Source: Sanghuangporus weigelae (Eukaryota > Basidiomycota > Agaricomycetes > Hymenochaetales > Hymenochaetaceae). Taken from it: 64,000 bases of DNA. Position 1 is the first letter of the stretch. Each line of letters starts with the position of its first letter. The position numbers were made by a program, and so were the translations under genes. Of this stretch, positions 22,131-33,269 are shown piece by piece. Location: the NCBI GenBank assembly GCA_033182465.1, contig CP137322.1, positions 434,001-498,000 of the forward strand, in the 5' to 3' direction. The notes below the pieces were generated by a model. It did no database searches and was not told the origin of the DNA. It saw nothing but the letters and a program-made list of their open reading frames with translations.

Positions 22131-22500
22131 TGCGTAGCGGCGACGCTGGGCATGCAGAAAGAGGCAGCTGCAAAAGTGACGGCCCATCGGCGCTGTAGAG
22201 CAGCAGTGGCCTGACAGACATCACCAGGCTGCTTGAACCGATGCCTGGAGTAATTTCATTTTTCTTGACTATCTGGAGGTCGTTCTAGGGGTGTCTGGTT
22301 CGAGAGAGGCCGAACCCACTTTCAGAAGAGGGGAGGCAGCGGCCCTATTGGTCGAGTGGCAAATCAAGGAGCGGCGCTTTGAAAGTCATAAAGAGTGGCA
22401 GAGGTGTAGTGGTCGTCGCACGATGGTATACTGTACAGGGCACTAAGGGGACTGTACCACCGTACCGGTACAGGCAGGTGTGGCGCACTACACCGGAAGT
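22131..22500 (-). repeat. Mosaic block B, inverted copy
   Basis: The inverse of 3086-3370, ending with a diverged GTACCGGTACAGGC half-hairpin and GGCGCACTACA. It marks the right edge of the repeat mosaic; the NIMA-type kinase remains start about 140 bases farther on. Confidence 0.78.
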
Positions 22501-22637
22501 GATACCAGTAAGCTAGTGATAGCAAAGAAGAATTCGAAGACCTTACAGGGTATTTGTGTCTGCTGATTTTCGCGAGAAGTAGAGCATAACATGTTGAAGT
22601 AGTTGTTCAACGGAAGGCCTCAGGATCGGCTATTTCG

Positions 22638-23692
22638 CTAATTTAGTTTTAAAAGAAAATGACAGAAGTTGAGACGTACATTCCGGTTGAGCATCAATAT
22701 GATTAAATTGCATAAAAAGTCAGAGTATCGCTCTGATAGCGGAGGAATCAGGCTATTGAGGATCAGATACAACAATTCGGCATCCGTCTGAACCTCAGCA
22801 AAAGGGGAGCTCAGAGCACATAGCTCATAAATCACGCAGCCAAGCGACCAGATGTCACTTTTCGTGCCATAAGGTCTTCCCTGAATGATTTCAGGTGACA
22901 TGTAGTAAGGGGTCCCGACAGGAGTACTGGTCAAGGATGTTTGAATGAGAGCCTTCGACAAGCCAAAGTCACCTAGCTTGATCGCATTTCCTTTGCTAAT
23001 GAATACTGCATAAAGTTCAGGACCTGGAGTAAATGAAAATTCGAGATTAGAGTAGATCAGATTGCATACCATTCTCCGGTTTCAGATCCCTGTGTAAAAT
23101 CTGACCAGCGCCATCCTCAGCAGGCCTGGAAGTCGGACAATGACAGCACTGAAGTGCAAGAAGAAGCTGAGAGAAGCAAGTCCAGATATGCTCTTCATCT
23201 ATAGACCACTTCTTCTGTCGATACCGTTTAATAATCAGCGCAAGATCCCCTCCGTCGCAATATTCCATCACGATGTACAGAATACCAGCTTCCTTGTCAT
23301 CATGCTTCAACCCACTTGTCAGTAAGTTTCTCTCTAATCAAAGGAACATATGCGTACGTCATCAATATATCTGATGATATTTTCGTGATTCAAATGCTTC
23401 AAAGTGTTCCTGCAGAATATATGGCATCGTTAGAGGCAGGGTCAATGAGAATTCAGTAGGGTGCGCACACTTCAGCCATGATCCTCGCGTGCTCTCCTCG
23501 AGTCATCCGCCCATATTTGATTTCCTTCCTTGCAAATATCTGCATGTTTGTCTTTGGTCAGTCCATTCTACTTCCGCAATATAATGACATAATTTCAACC
23601 ACGCGTACCTCGCCATCAGATTTCCGTAGCACTTTGCGTACTAGACCATAAGATCCGTGCCCGATTACTTCCCGTGGTTCATACAGATCCAT
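22638..23692 (-). pseudogene. NIMA/NEK-type serine-threonine kinase, 3' end lost
   Basis: Five exons on the minus strand: 23692-23609, 23539-23469, 23409-23358, 23292-23070 and 23005-22638; the start of the fourth is the least certain. The domain runs in order: glycine loop IGHGSYG, ARKEI (lysine), NHENIIRYIDD, LYIVMEYCDGGDL, HRDLKPEN, KLGDFGLSKAL, VGTPYYMSPE, SDIWSLGCVIYELC. These are NIMA-family features. The reading fails near IILMLNRN, where the family has the final RPS helix and a long tail. A GTACGT donor lies there, but no following exon is seen before the repeat mosaic. The insertion or rearrangement probably removed the 3' part. A real protein with a truncated C-lobe cannot be excluded. 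Confidence 0.75.
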
Positions 23693-23888
23693 CGGATTGG
23701 GTAGGGTGGATGCAGTTGGAGGTGCGTCCGTCGTGGTATCTGACGAAGGGAGGGTGGGACGGTAGCAATCTATCTTCGCTTGTGGGCGAGGTGTGACGCG
23801 ACGGGCGTGATAGTGATTGGATGCACGTGACTCGTAAGACAACACGTACACGTGCCGTCAATGCGGCTTGTTCTTATCCACCATCACC
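23693..23888. promoter_or_regulatory. Shared divergent promoter region, NIMA-type kinase / FunK1
   Basis: 196 bases separate the two ATG codons, which point outward. It contains CACGTGA and ACGTACACGTG strings near 23824-23853 (E-box-like CACGTG cores). No clear TATA box. Regulatory use is inferred from the geometry. Confidence 0.5.
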
Positions 23889-26425
23889 ATGGCCGACAAT
23901 AAGTTACCGCCACCTGTAACTCCCAACAAAGGCAGAATACTCAAGCCTCTTAATCCTTCTGACTTCTCAACACCGGCCGGGGATACTATTTCATGTTATA
24001 CTAGCTTCGAAGGTTTCAACGCGGATCCTCAAACCGCGATAAAGTACAACACGATCGATCTACAGCTCGCGAAATTGATTCCGCTCGACGCCTTCCTACT
24101 TGGCTTAGGAGTGCCAGAAGAAAGCTTGAGGGCGGAGGATCCCGCTATCAGCTCTGTCGCATCGAGTAAAGAAGTTCTGAAGAGGCGGGACGAGTACTGC
24201 GCAAAGGTGACCGGGGAAGTGCATCGATACCGGACGTTTTGCGATTACTCGAATTATATTATTTCGAAATTCGAAACCAAGCGCATTCTTTTTGCTCGAA
24301 ACGATCCGAGACTCCTTGAGGGACTAACTGCACTCTCTTTAAAGCCTGACGTTGTCGCCATTGGCAGCGATCGGCCCGACGTTGTGAACGGTCAGTGGAG
24401 GGGCTTTTCCGCTCGAGGACCAATCAAGAATCAGGTTTCATGGGTGTGGAAGGACGTGAATATTGTAGCAGAGTTCAAGAAGCATCGTGAAGTGATAGAA
24501 TGCAAGAAGACAATTGTCAAATGGACGCTCCATCCTGTGTCTCATATGGCCGACGAAAAAAAAGTTTCAGTAGGTCAGCACAGGGAGACTGATTCTCGTG
24601 ACCATGATATTGCTGCTACGGTTCCGCAATCGAAGTCCGGATCTCGGGATGGCGGCGCTATCGGTGTACCAGCGGGACCCATGATACCAGTTCCGCAATC
24701 GAAGTCCGGATTTCGGGATGGCGGCGCTATCGGTGTACCAGCGGGACCCATGATACCAGTCCCGCCAATGTCGACTTCTATGTCCGTCGCGACCTCAATT
24801 TCAGAAGGGAGAAAGAGGATGATAGAAGAAGACGATGAAAGGGATATCGCATCTCTAAAAAGGCTTAGACTTCGGCCATCGAGAACAAAACCCATTATGC
24901 GATTTGATTTGATAGTCGACGGTGCGAAGTATGCCATGGAGCAGCTGTCGTTCGTGCCTAATCGACGACACGCACTCGAATTCCTCATATTGGACGGTGT
25001 ATTATTTCTGGCGTATTATGATCGATCTGGACCGGTCTATTCGTATCCCTTCCACTTCGCCCAAGACATATACCGTTTCGTACTGCTCATGAAAAGGGTT
25101 GCCGAAATGAACAGTTGGGAAATGGGCTTCCTCGAGAATTTGGAAGAGGCCAAAATCCCAGTAACCGACATCGTTGAGGAGTTACTGTCCCAGGTCAAGA
25201 AAGATTCGCCGACATCCTCTCTCGACTCCGCAACCGGAGACGTACCTGCCGACATCCTCCAGGCGATAAATGCCATAAAGTCGGGGGAGCACTTGTTTAC
25301 ACTGAAAATTGACATGATCTTGGTGTATCTGATATCAGAAATAGGAGGGCGCCGACCGTATGGGCTGGTCAGTAGGGGAACGGCAGTGTATCTGTCGTAT
25401 TATCCCGAAAGGAGAGCTCTCGTTGCGGTCAAAATCAGTTGGCCTGCGGCAAGACGGCTTTCGGAGGTGGAGATATTGAATAAAGCGCGGGCCGTGCTGC
25501 GGAAGGTCGATGCGGATCCTAATGTTAAGCGGAAATACGGTGATAGGAAGCTCGAGGACTCCTTGCCTGTCATAATCGGACAAAAGGACATCGACGATCT
25601 GAAGAAAGATTTATCATTCAGATGGATGACGCAGGAGTTTTACACGAACTTTGACGAAGCGTGGAATCGAATTTGCCGAGCAATAATCATGGAACTCCTC
25701 CGTCCTTTGTTTTCAGTAACGGATCTGGATCAATTCAAGGAAGCGATTCGGGATATTGTGCTAGGTGAGTATAGTAGCTATCGGATGACTCTTGTTGAGC
25801 TGACGGTCATTTCCGCCCAGCCCATCATTTCCTGTTTAATAGCGAAGAACGAATTCTCCACCGCGATATTAGTCTTCATAACCTCATGGTTCGCTCTAAT
25901 GGTCCTGACAGGGTTCACGGCGTTCTCATTGATTTTGACCTTGCGTCGCTGGGTTTGCCGACTCCCGAGGGACATTTAGGAAGGCGAACGGGCACTCGCC
26001 CTTACATGGCAATAGATCTTCTCCGTGAAGAAACCCCTCTACATCTTGAGAGATTCGATTGGGAATCGTTCTTCTACGTCATTTGCTGGATCGCATCACA
26101 CTATTCCAAGGGCGACGGAGTGAAAACCGAGGCGTTTAGTGAATGGGACGAGCCCGACGACAAGAAACTTAGGCACAGCAAAGAAGCCCTGCTATTCGGG
26201 CATAGCGAACCAAACTTGGACATCTTATTCACTGATTTCTACAAGCCACTAGTTGCGTCGTGGATGGATGAATTGCAGTCGATGTTTCTCTTTGCTGATC
26301 AAGCAAGGAAGAAGTTCGAGCGTGTTAGAACAGCAAACCCTGAAGATGACTCACTTATATTCGATGAGGAGACACTTGGTGGCCATATTACCTGGGAGAA
26401 GTTTTGGGGGATTATAAACCAGTGA
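23889..26425 (+). CDS. FunK1-type fungal protein kinase, complete
   Basis: Exons 23889-25764 and 25821-26425 (56 bp intron), encoding 826 residues. The start is chosen at ACCATGG, a strong context; an upstream in-frame ATG exists at 23868. The N-terminal half holds the FunK1-typical region, then a low-complexity insert with a 23-residue tandem repeat near residue 245. The kinase part has VAVK near residue 512, FRWMTQEFYTNFDE, NRICRAIIMELL, then across the intron HRDISLHNLMVR (near residue 637), DFDLAS in place of DFG, and DWESFFYVICW. The frame is open throughout and all core residues are present, so it may be active. The 3' half is duplicated at 1-1052. It is tail-to-tail with the decayed array at 26973. 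Confidence 0.92.
24621..24758 (+). repeat. 69 bp tandem duplication inside FunK1 coding sequence
   Basis: Two head-to-tail copies (24621-24689 and 24690-24758) differ by about one base; they encode VPQSKSG(S/F)RDGG followed by AIGVPAGPMIP. The length is a multiple of three, so the frame is kept. Confidence 0.92.
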
Positions 26426-26972
26426 TTGTGGCAGAGCGACTCAAGTCTCGCAGGTTCCTACTTATTTTTATATGATTCTTTTGTTTTTAAAACCTTCAAT
26501 ACAGCGCGACCCTAATCGCTATCTGTGTGTTATGCCATCTGCTTTGTTTAACTGTTTTGCATCGGTGTCATGTACTGTACTAGAGCATTCCTGTAATATG
26601 CATTCCACCCACCGACGACCTGGACACAATCTATCTACAACTTTATGTACTATCTGAGCAATCATACTCGTTTTTTCGATGACCCGACGCCATTTTGTGA
26701 TCGAAAACCTCAGGATTCATAGTAATCATCCTGTACATTAGCGCCTGCAGTATGCTCTGGGTAAGCAGTAGCTTCCAGAGATGAAGGGTTGCTAAATGTG
26801 TATATGCATAGATGAAGCAATGATGATCATTCATAAACGAGCCAATTATATTATTGTTGGAGAATCTCAGTGCCTACGAGTTACAGCTCGAATAACAAGA
26901 CAACTTCCGAATCAGGTGTGAGACGCAGTCGATACAACTGGTCGTAGGAGACCCTGACCTCCCTGATCCACA
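26426..26972. other. Convergent spacer between FunK1 gene and FunK1 array
   Basis: 3' flank of the plus-strand kinase, closely matching 1053-1310 in its first part, then the spacer sequence that also separates the array units (TATTGTTGGAGAATCTCAG...CGAGTTACAGCTCGAA). No gene. Confidence 0.6.
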
Positions 26973-27846
26973 TTATTGCGCCAAAATATCCCAGAGCTTG
27001 TCCCAAGTTACGTAGCCACCGAGTGTCTCGTCATCAAAAGCATCGGGATTTGCGTTCTCAGCCACTCTGAAGTCACCCTTCGCCATATCGGCATCTCGGA
27101 ACATTCTCTGAATGGGTCTGATCCAGGACAAAAATAAGGGTTCGTAGAAGTCCGTAAACAGGACGCGCAAGTCTGGATCACTAAGTCCAAATAGCACCGA
27201 TTGTTTAGAATGAACGAGCAGCTTGTCCACGTCTGTATCCAATTCATCAAGAGCATCCGTCTGAACTTCGGTGCCATTCGAATAATGGGTCCCAATCCAG
27301 CAAATGACATAAAAGAATGATTCCCAATCAAACCTTTCGAGGTGTAGAGGGGTTTCTTTCTCGAGCAGATCTATTGCCATGAAACGACGAGTCACAGTTC
27401 GCCTTCCGTGTTGTTCTGCGTCTCTCTGTTCTCCGATAGAGGCCAGATCAAAATCAATAAGGACTCCATGCGCAGCGACATTGTCATTGCAGCGCACCAT
27501 CAAGCTATGGAGGCTGATATCGTGATGGAGAACTCGCACTTCGCTCCTGAACAAGAAATGATGTGCTGTTTAGAAGAAACAGTCAATATGAGACACGTTA
27601 GATGAGAATTAATCGAACTTAGTACGATGTCCCGGATAGCCTGCTTGAAATGGTCCAAATTCGACAATTCAGATATTGGATGAAGTTGCTCCATCACTAT
27701 CACACGGCAGATGCGATTCCCAGTCTCATCAAAGAAACTCGGAACCTCCTTTGCACCGAATCGAAAGAACTGTTCTTTGTTCGAATCGTCGATCTCTTTA
27801 GGAGATAGGTTGACCATCAAGAGGGACTGTGAAAGCCAACAATTGG
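26973..27846 (-). pseudogene. FunK1 array unit 1, N-terminally truncated
   Basis: Exon parts about 27846-27619 and 27565-26973 with a 53 bp intron at the family's conserved position. It keeps NRICRVIVMEQL, DIVL and, after the intron, DIDFDLAS-type motifs and DWESFFYVICWIG, with an intact C-terminal frame. The catalytic loop reads HHD rather than HRD. The whole N-terminal region and the ATP-binding lysine are missing: similarity stops near NCWLSQSLLMV. It directly abuts an opposite-strand kinase tail at 27853. Confidence 0.85.
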
Positions 27847-27852
27847 TTCCTT

Positions 27853-27918
27853 GACGAGGAGACACTTAGCTTTGGCGGCCCATCCACCTGTGAGAATTTC
27901 GGAGGAATTATAAAATAG
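27853..27918 (+). pseudogene. Opposite-strand FunK1 tail remnant in unit 1
   Basis: Plus-strand reading is DEETLSFGGPSTCENFGGII, then K and stop. This corresponds to the true tail DEETLGGHITWEKFWGIIN of the intact gene. The tail of one kinase is therefore joined head-on to the truncated front of another. Confidence 0.8.
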
Positions 27919-28240
27919 TAATCGAATCGTGGTCGGGCGATTTTATCGCTCACGCTCAGGAAAGATAAAAGAAGCATCTTATAGTATGGCAGGTGCATAC
28001 ATTCATTTCATTGTCTGTAGAGTACTTTGGACTATGCTTTAGCTGCGGACTCCAGAAATGAAGAAATGTGAAATCTATGTGCGGAAAGGAACGATGGTAA
28101 GCTCATCTCCAATAAACAAATCAATTGTATTATTGCTGAAGGATTGTCTACGAGTTACAGATCGAAGAGCAAGACAGCACCTACGAATCAAGTACGCAAC
28201 TCAGACGATAAACCTGATTCTACAGGACCTTAGTCCACCA

Positions 28241-29165
28241 TCATTTCTCTAAAATCTGCCAGAATTTGTCCCAAGTAACGTGACCACCGAGCGTCTCATG
28301 AAAGACAAGTGTGTCTTCTTCACGGTTTGCAGCATTAGCACGCCTGAATTTCTTCCTTGCCTGGTCGGCAGCAAGAAACATCGACTGCATGTCATCCAGC
28401 CACAAGGAGACTAGAGGCTTATAGAAGTCCGTCAACAGGATGCGCAAGTCTGGATCACTATGTCCAAATAGCACCGATTGTTTCACTACACTGAGTATCT
28501 CGTCGTCGTCTGTGTCCCATGTTTTGAGAGCATTCGTCTTTATTTCGACGCCATTCGAATAGTGGGTCCCAATCCAGCAAATGACGTAAAAGAACGACTC
28601 CCAATCAGATCTTTCGAGGTGTAGAGGGGTTTCATTCCCAAGCAGATCTATCGCCATGAAACGACGAGTTGCAGTTTGCCTTCCATGATATCCCTTGCCA
28701 CTCGGAAGTCCGAAAGAGACCAGATCGAAATCAATCAGGACTCCATGCACTGCGCCATCATCACTGTAGTGTACCATCAAATTATGAAGACTGATATCGC
28801 GATGGAGAATGCGTGCTTCGTTGATGAACAAGAAACGGTGCGCTATTCCAAGGATACAGTCAGAACGGGACACATTAAACGAAAATCAAACGAACCTAGC
28901 ACAATGTCTCGGATGGCCTGCTTGAAATGGTCCAGGTTCGTCAATTCAAATATTGGATGAGGACACTCCATGACTATTACATGGCAGATGCGATTCCCAG
29001 TCTCATCAAAACTTTTCGGATGCTCCTTTGCGCTGAATCGAAAAAACTGTTCTTTCTTCAAATCGTCAATCTCTTCAGGAGATAATTTGATCATTAGGAG
29101 GGACAGGCGTGTCGCCGCGCTTCTGTATATGCTTAGTTTGAATGTCGAGCTTCAACAGTCGGTTC
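28241..29165 (-). pseudogene. FunK1 array unit 2, N-terminally truncated
   Basis: Exon parts about 29165-28896 and 28842-28241 with a 53 bp intron. After the intron, the frame is open: AHRFLFINEARILHRDISLHNLMVHY, DFDLVSFG, DWESFFYVICWIG, ending TWDKFWQILEK. Upstream of EEIDDLKKEQ the frame is shifted, though LKLDIQTKHIQKRGD-like remains of the region before it are visible. There is no N-terminal half and no lysine motif. It has the same design as units 1, 3 and 4. Confidence 0.85.
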
Positions 29166-29171
29166 CTTAAT

Positions 29172-29239
29172 GGAAACACTTGGTGACTTGACTTTGGCGG
29201 CCCGTACACCTGTGAGAATTTCGGGGGAACTATAAAACA
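29172..29239 (+). pseudogene. Opposite-strand FunK1 tail remnant in unit 2
   Basis: Contains TTTGGCGGCCCGTACACCTG and GAGAATTTCGGGGGAACTAT, the same chimeric tail as in units 1 and 4 but with the front decayed. It has no stop in the expected place. Confidence 0.7.
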
Positions 29240-29344
29240 ACAACCGTGATCAAGCGCACGCACACTCTCGGGAAAGATAGAGTAAGCATCTTATGTTATA
29301 GAGATATATTCATTTCATGTATTTGGACTATGCTTGCTTCAGCT

Positions 29345-29494
29345 GCGGACTCCAGAAATGAAGCGGAAATGAACGATGATATTCCAGGAGCTCATGTCTA
29401 ACAAATAAACTGATTGTATGCGGACTCCAGAAATGAAGCGGAAATGAACGATGATATTCCAGGAGCTCATGTCTAACAAATAAACTGATTGTAT
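29345..29494 (+). repeat. 75 bp perfect tandem duplication
   Basis: 29345-29419 is repeated exactly at 29420-29494. It lies in the spacer before unit 3 and must be recent. Confidence 0.95.
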
Positions 29495-29623
29495 TATTGC
29501 TGGAGGAGGATCTGAGCACCTACGAGTTACAGCTCGAAGAATTAGACAACCTACGAATTAATTCCGCGACGTAGACCATACATAAGTTTGCCTCTAAAGG
29601 GCCCAGTACGCCCTGATCCACAG

Positions 29624-31615
29624 TCAGTTCTTTAAGATCTTCCAGATCCTGTCCCAAGTAACGATTCCGCTAAGAGTCTCCTCATCAAAGACCAACGTAT
29701 CGTGTTCAGGGTTTATGGCTTTAGCACGCCTAAATTCGTTCTTTGCTTGGTGAGCATCATGAAACATCGACTGAAGGCCATGTACCCATGCCCAATATAG
29801 CGGTTTATAGAAGTCCGTGAACAGGGTATCCAAAGGACTACCAAAACCGATTAGAAGTAACTTCTTCACTTTACTGAGTGTCTCGTCATCGCCTGCGTCC
29901 CATGTTTTACAGCAAAGTAATGAGAATCACGTGATTTCACCACTTTTCTCGCCATGAGAGCCTCAAAACACAGATAAAATCATATCTCACCCAAATCTCA
30001 ACGGTTTCACATCATCTAAGTTGCTAAATTCATCTTTTCGAAAGGGCTTTCGCTTAAAGAAAACTTTAGAGAAAATAGAGCGAAAAATGACCCTAAAATG
30101 GCGAAAATATCGGTTTTTGCCTCTTCCTTGCATATGCAATTTTTTCTGTGATCCCTGCTAGTCCAGCACCTCCCCAAAGCTATCCAGAATGATAATATGA
30201 TTATAAAATGAATTTACAGACTGAGTTTGAGTTGAATTGTGTACCAGAATGTGCTGCTTTGAGGCATGCCTGAATCACTCAAAACTCATCATTTCCCCCT
30301 AGCCTCCCAGGCTCCAGGAAAAATTCTTACAGGCCAGATTCATGCATGTAAATTAATTTTGGATATAATAGACTAGGTTTGTGTACTAGCTAAGGCCTCA
30401 GCATCCACTGGTGAGCTGGGAAGATGCTGTCTAAAATGATGCATACAACCAGAATCACTTGTTCAGCCCAGCTCACCAGTGGATGCTGAGGCCTTAGCTA
30501 GTACACAAACCTAGTCTATTATATCCAAAATTAATTTACATGCATGAATCTGGCCTGTAAGAATTTTTCCTGGAGCCTGGGAGGCTAGGGGGAAATGATG
30601 AGTTTTGAGTGATTCAGGCATGCCTCAAAGCAGCACATTCTGGTACACAATTCAACTCAAACTCAGTCTGTAAATTCATTTTATAATCATATTATCATTC
30701 TGGATAGCTTTGGGGAGGTGCTGGACTAGCAGGGATCACAGAAAAAATTGCATATGCAAGGAAGAGGCAAAAACCGATATTTTCGCCATTTTAGGGTCAT
30801 TTTTCGCTCTATTTTCTCTAAAGTTTTCTTTAAGCGAAAGCCCTTTCGAAAAGATGAATTTAGCAACTTAGATGATGTGAAACCGTTGAGATTTGGGTGA
30901 GATATGATTTTATCTGTGTTTTGAGGCTCTCATGGCGAGAAAAGTGGTGAAATCACGTGATTCTCATTACTTTTGCAAACGGCTGTAAGAGCATCTGTCT
31001 TTATTTTGGTGCCATTCGAATAATGGGTCCCAATCCAGCAAAGGACATAAAAGAATGACTCCCAACCAAACCTTTCGAGGTATAGAGGTGTCTCTTTCTC
31101 GAGCAGATTTATTGCCAAGAAACGACGAGTCCCAGACCACCTTCCATGGTGTCCTTCACCGGCAGGTTCCCCAACAGAAGCCAGATCAAAATCAATAAGG
31201 ACTCCATGTACAGTGCCATTGTCATTGTAGCGCACCATCAAGCTATGGAGGCTGATATCACGATGGAGAATCGCACTTCGCTCCTGAACAAGAAATGGTG
31301 GGCTATTTTGAGGGAATGTCAGAAGGAGATACAATGAACGAAAATCAAATGCACTTAGTACGATGTCTCGGATAGCTTGTTTGAAATGGTCCAGGTTCGT
31401 CAATTCAGATATTGGATGACGTTGCTCCATGACTATTACGCGGGAGGTGCAATTCTCAGTCTCGTCGAGATTTTTGTAATGTAACATTCCATTGTTCTGC
31501 ATTGGAAACACTGTTCTCCCTTCAGATTATCGATCTTTTCGCTAATTCGTCCTTCAGGAAGGGCTCCACAAGGCTCTTATCCTGTATTTGCCTACAATCA
31601 GGATCAGCGTCGAGC
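29624..31615 (-). pseudogene. FunK1 array unit 3, split by a palindromic insertion
   Basis: The kinase runs from about 31615 to 30988 and resumes at 29907-29624 beyond the 1.08 kb insertion. The first part keeps VIVMEQRHPISELTNLDHFKQ, HRDISLHSLMVRY, DFDLASVG and WESFFYVLCWIG. The second keeps LFTDFYKPLYWAW, LVFDEETLSG and TWDRIWKILKN with a stop. The insertion falls just after KTDAL. Together with the missing N-lobe this makes it a clear pseudogene. Confidence 0.88.
29910..30985. mobile_element. Palindromic MITE-like / foldback element, 1076 bp
   Basis: Arms 29910-30420 and 30467-30985 are inverse copies with no mismatch seen in the stretches compared, around a 46-base loop. The outermost bases differ: the right arm has an extra CGTTTGC next to GCTG. 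TA flanks both ends, suggesting a TA target duplication, and the ends read CAGC...GCTG. It encodes no protein. Near-identity of the arms points to recent origin or gene conversion. The transposase family cannot be fixed from this alone; a TA site would fit Tc1/mariner-like elements. Confidence 0.85.
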
Positions 31616-31637
31616 TTCAAGGAGTTTCATTTCTTAC

Positions 31638-31697
31638 GAAGAGATATTTGGCAGTGAGGTTACCTGTGAGAAGTTTCCGGCAGTGATAAAACAGTAA
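31638..31697 (+). pseudogene. Opposite-strand FunK1 tail remnant in unit 3
   Basis: Plus-strand reading is EEIFGSEVTCEKFPAVIKQ and stop. It matches the genuine tail spacing better than the other units (no SF insertion), so it may be the least altered form of the chimeric tail. Confidence 0.75.
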
Positions 31698-32006
31698 TAG
31701 TAGCCGAGCAACATCATTATCACAAACTCCCGGGATACAATAGCTGGTATATTCTCTTCATCGTTTGAAATATAGTTGAACTATGCTTTACCCATAGCCT
31801 ACAGAGAGGAAGACAGACACAGCTTTCAAGGGGAAAGTAAGAATAACATCCCAGGAGGTCATATCCGTAAATAAGCCGATTGCATTATTGCTGGAACATC
31901 TGAAGATCTACGAGTTACAGCTCCAATAACAAGACAGTTTACGAATGAAGTGTACGACGCAGATGACATATCTGATCCTACAAGACCCTGACCTCCCAAG
32001 TCCACA

Positions 32007-32882
32007 TTATTGCGCCAAAATATCCCAGAGCTTGTCCCAAGTTACGTAGCCACCGAGTGTCTCGTCATCAAAATCCTCGGGATTTGCGTTCTCAGCCACT
32101 CTGAAGTCACCCTTCGCCATAGCAGCATCCCGGAACATTCTCTGAATGGGTCTGATCCAGGAAAAGAATAAGGGTTTGTAGAAGTCCGTGAATAAGATGC
32201 GCAAGTTTGGTCGGGAAAGCCCGAATAGCACCGATTGTTTCACTAGACTGAGTGTCTCGTCATCGTCTGCGTCCCATGTTTTGAGAGCATTCGTCTTTAT
32301 TTCGACGCCATTCGAATAATGGGTCCCAATCCAGCAAATGACATAAAAGAATGACTCCCAATCAAACCTTTCGAGATGCGGAGGGGTTTTATCCTCGAGC
32401 AGATCTATTGCCATGAAACGACGGGTCACAGTTAGCCTTCCATGTGTTTCTGCGTCTCTCTGTTCTCCGACAGAAGCCAGATCAAAATCAATAAGGACTC
32501 CGTGCGCAGCGACATTGTCATTGCAGCGCACCATCAAACTATGGAGGCTGATATCACGATGGAGAATTTGTACTTCGCTCCTGAACAAGACATGGTATGC
32601 TGTTTCGAAGAAGCAGTCAAGATGAGGCACGTTAGATGAGAATTAATCGAACTTAGTATGATGTCCCGGATAGCATGCTTGAAATGTTCCAGATTCGACA
32701 ATTCAAATATTGGATGAAGTTGCTCCATCACTATCACACGGCAGATGCGATTTCCAGTCTCATCAAAGAAACTCGGAAGCTCCTTTGCACCGAATCGAAA
32801 GAATTGTTCTTTGTTCGAATCGTCGATCTCTTTAGGAGATAGGTTGACCATCAAGAGGGACTGTGAAAGCCAACAATTGGTT
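32007..32882 (-). pseudogene. FunK1 array unit 4, N-terminally truncated
   Basis: Exon parts about 32882-32653 and 32599-32007 with a 53 bp intron. It is very close to unit 1 in both coding and flanking sequence. The catalytic loop is HRDISLHSLMVR, then DFDLASVG and DWESFFYVICWIG, and the tail is GYVTWDKLWDILAQ. The frame is open but starts only near NCWLSQSLLMV; the N-lobe and lysine are absent. Confidence 0.85.
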
Positions 32883-32885
32883 CTT

Positions 32886-32950
32886 GACGAGGAGACACTT
32901 AGCTTTGGCAGCCCGGTCATCTGTGAGAATTTCGGGGGAACTATAAAACA
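32886..32950 (+). pseudogene. Opposite-strand FunK1 tail remnant in unit 4
   Basis: Reads DEETLSFGSPVICENFGGTIK with no stop. It shares the SF insertion with unit 1, so the chimera formed once and was then amplified. Confidence 0.75.
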
Positions 32951-33269
32951 CACAATAATCGTGATCGATCGAGCGACTTTATCGCACACTCTAAGATAGG
33001 GTAAGCATCTTAAGTTATAGATAGATTCATTTAATGTTTGTTGACTATGATCTAACCGTAGTCACTAGAAATGAAGAGAAGTGAAATTGTTGCGGAGAAA
33101 CGATCGATGATATTCCACGAGCTCATATCCAATAAATAACCGATTGTATAATTGCTGGTAATCTGAGCGCCTATGAAATACAACTCGAAGAATTAGACAT
33201 CATACGAATTAATTCCGTAACGTTAACCATAAGTCTGCCTCTAAAGGACCAGTACGCCCTGATCTACAG

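Noticed and set aside
2279-22500. A Starship or Helitron as the source of the mosaic
   Set aside because: No tyrosine recombinase (DUF3435), Rep-helicase or matching ends could be read; the evidence supports only repeated blocks and LTR-type insertions.
23558-23851. Longer N-terminus for the NIMA-type kinase
   Set aside because: The upstream frame starts only at GTG or TTG; the first ATG (23692) begins right before the kinase domain.
29328-29519. Frame with a repeated LFVRHELLEYHRSFPLHFW string
   Set aside because: It is the translation of the 75 bp tandem duplication in the spacer; period divisible by three keeps it open.
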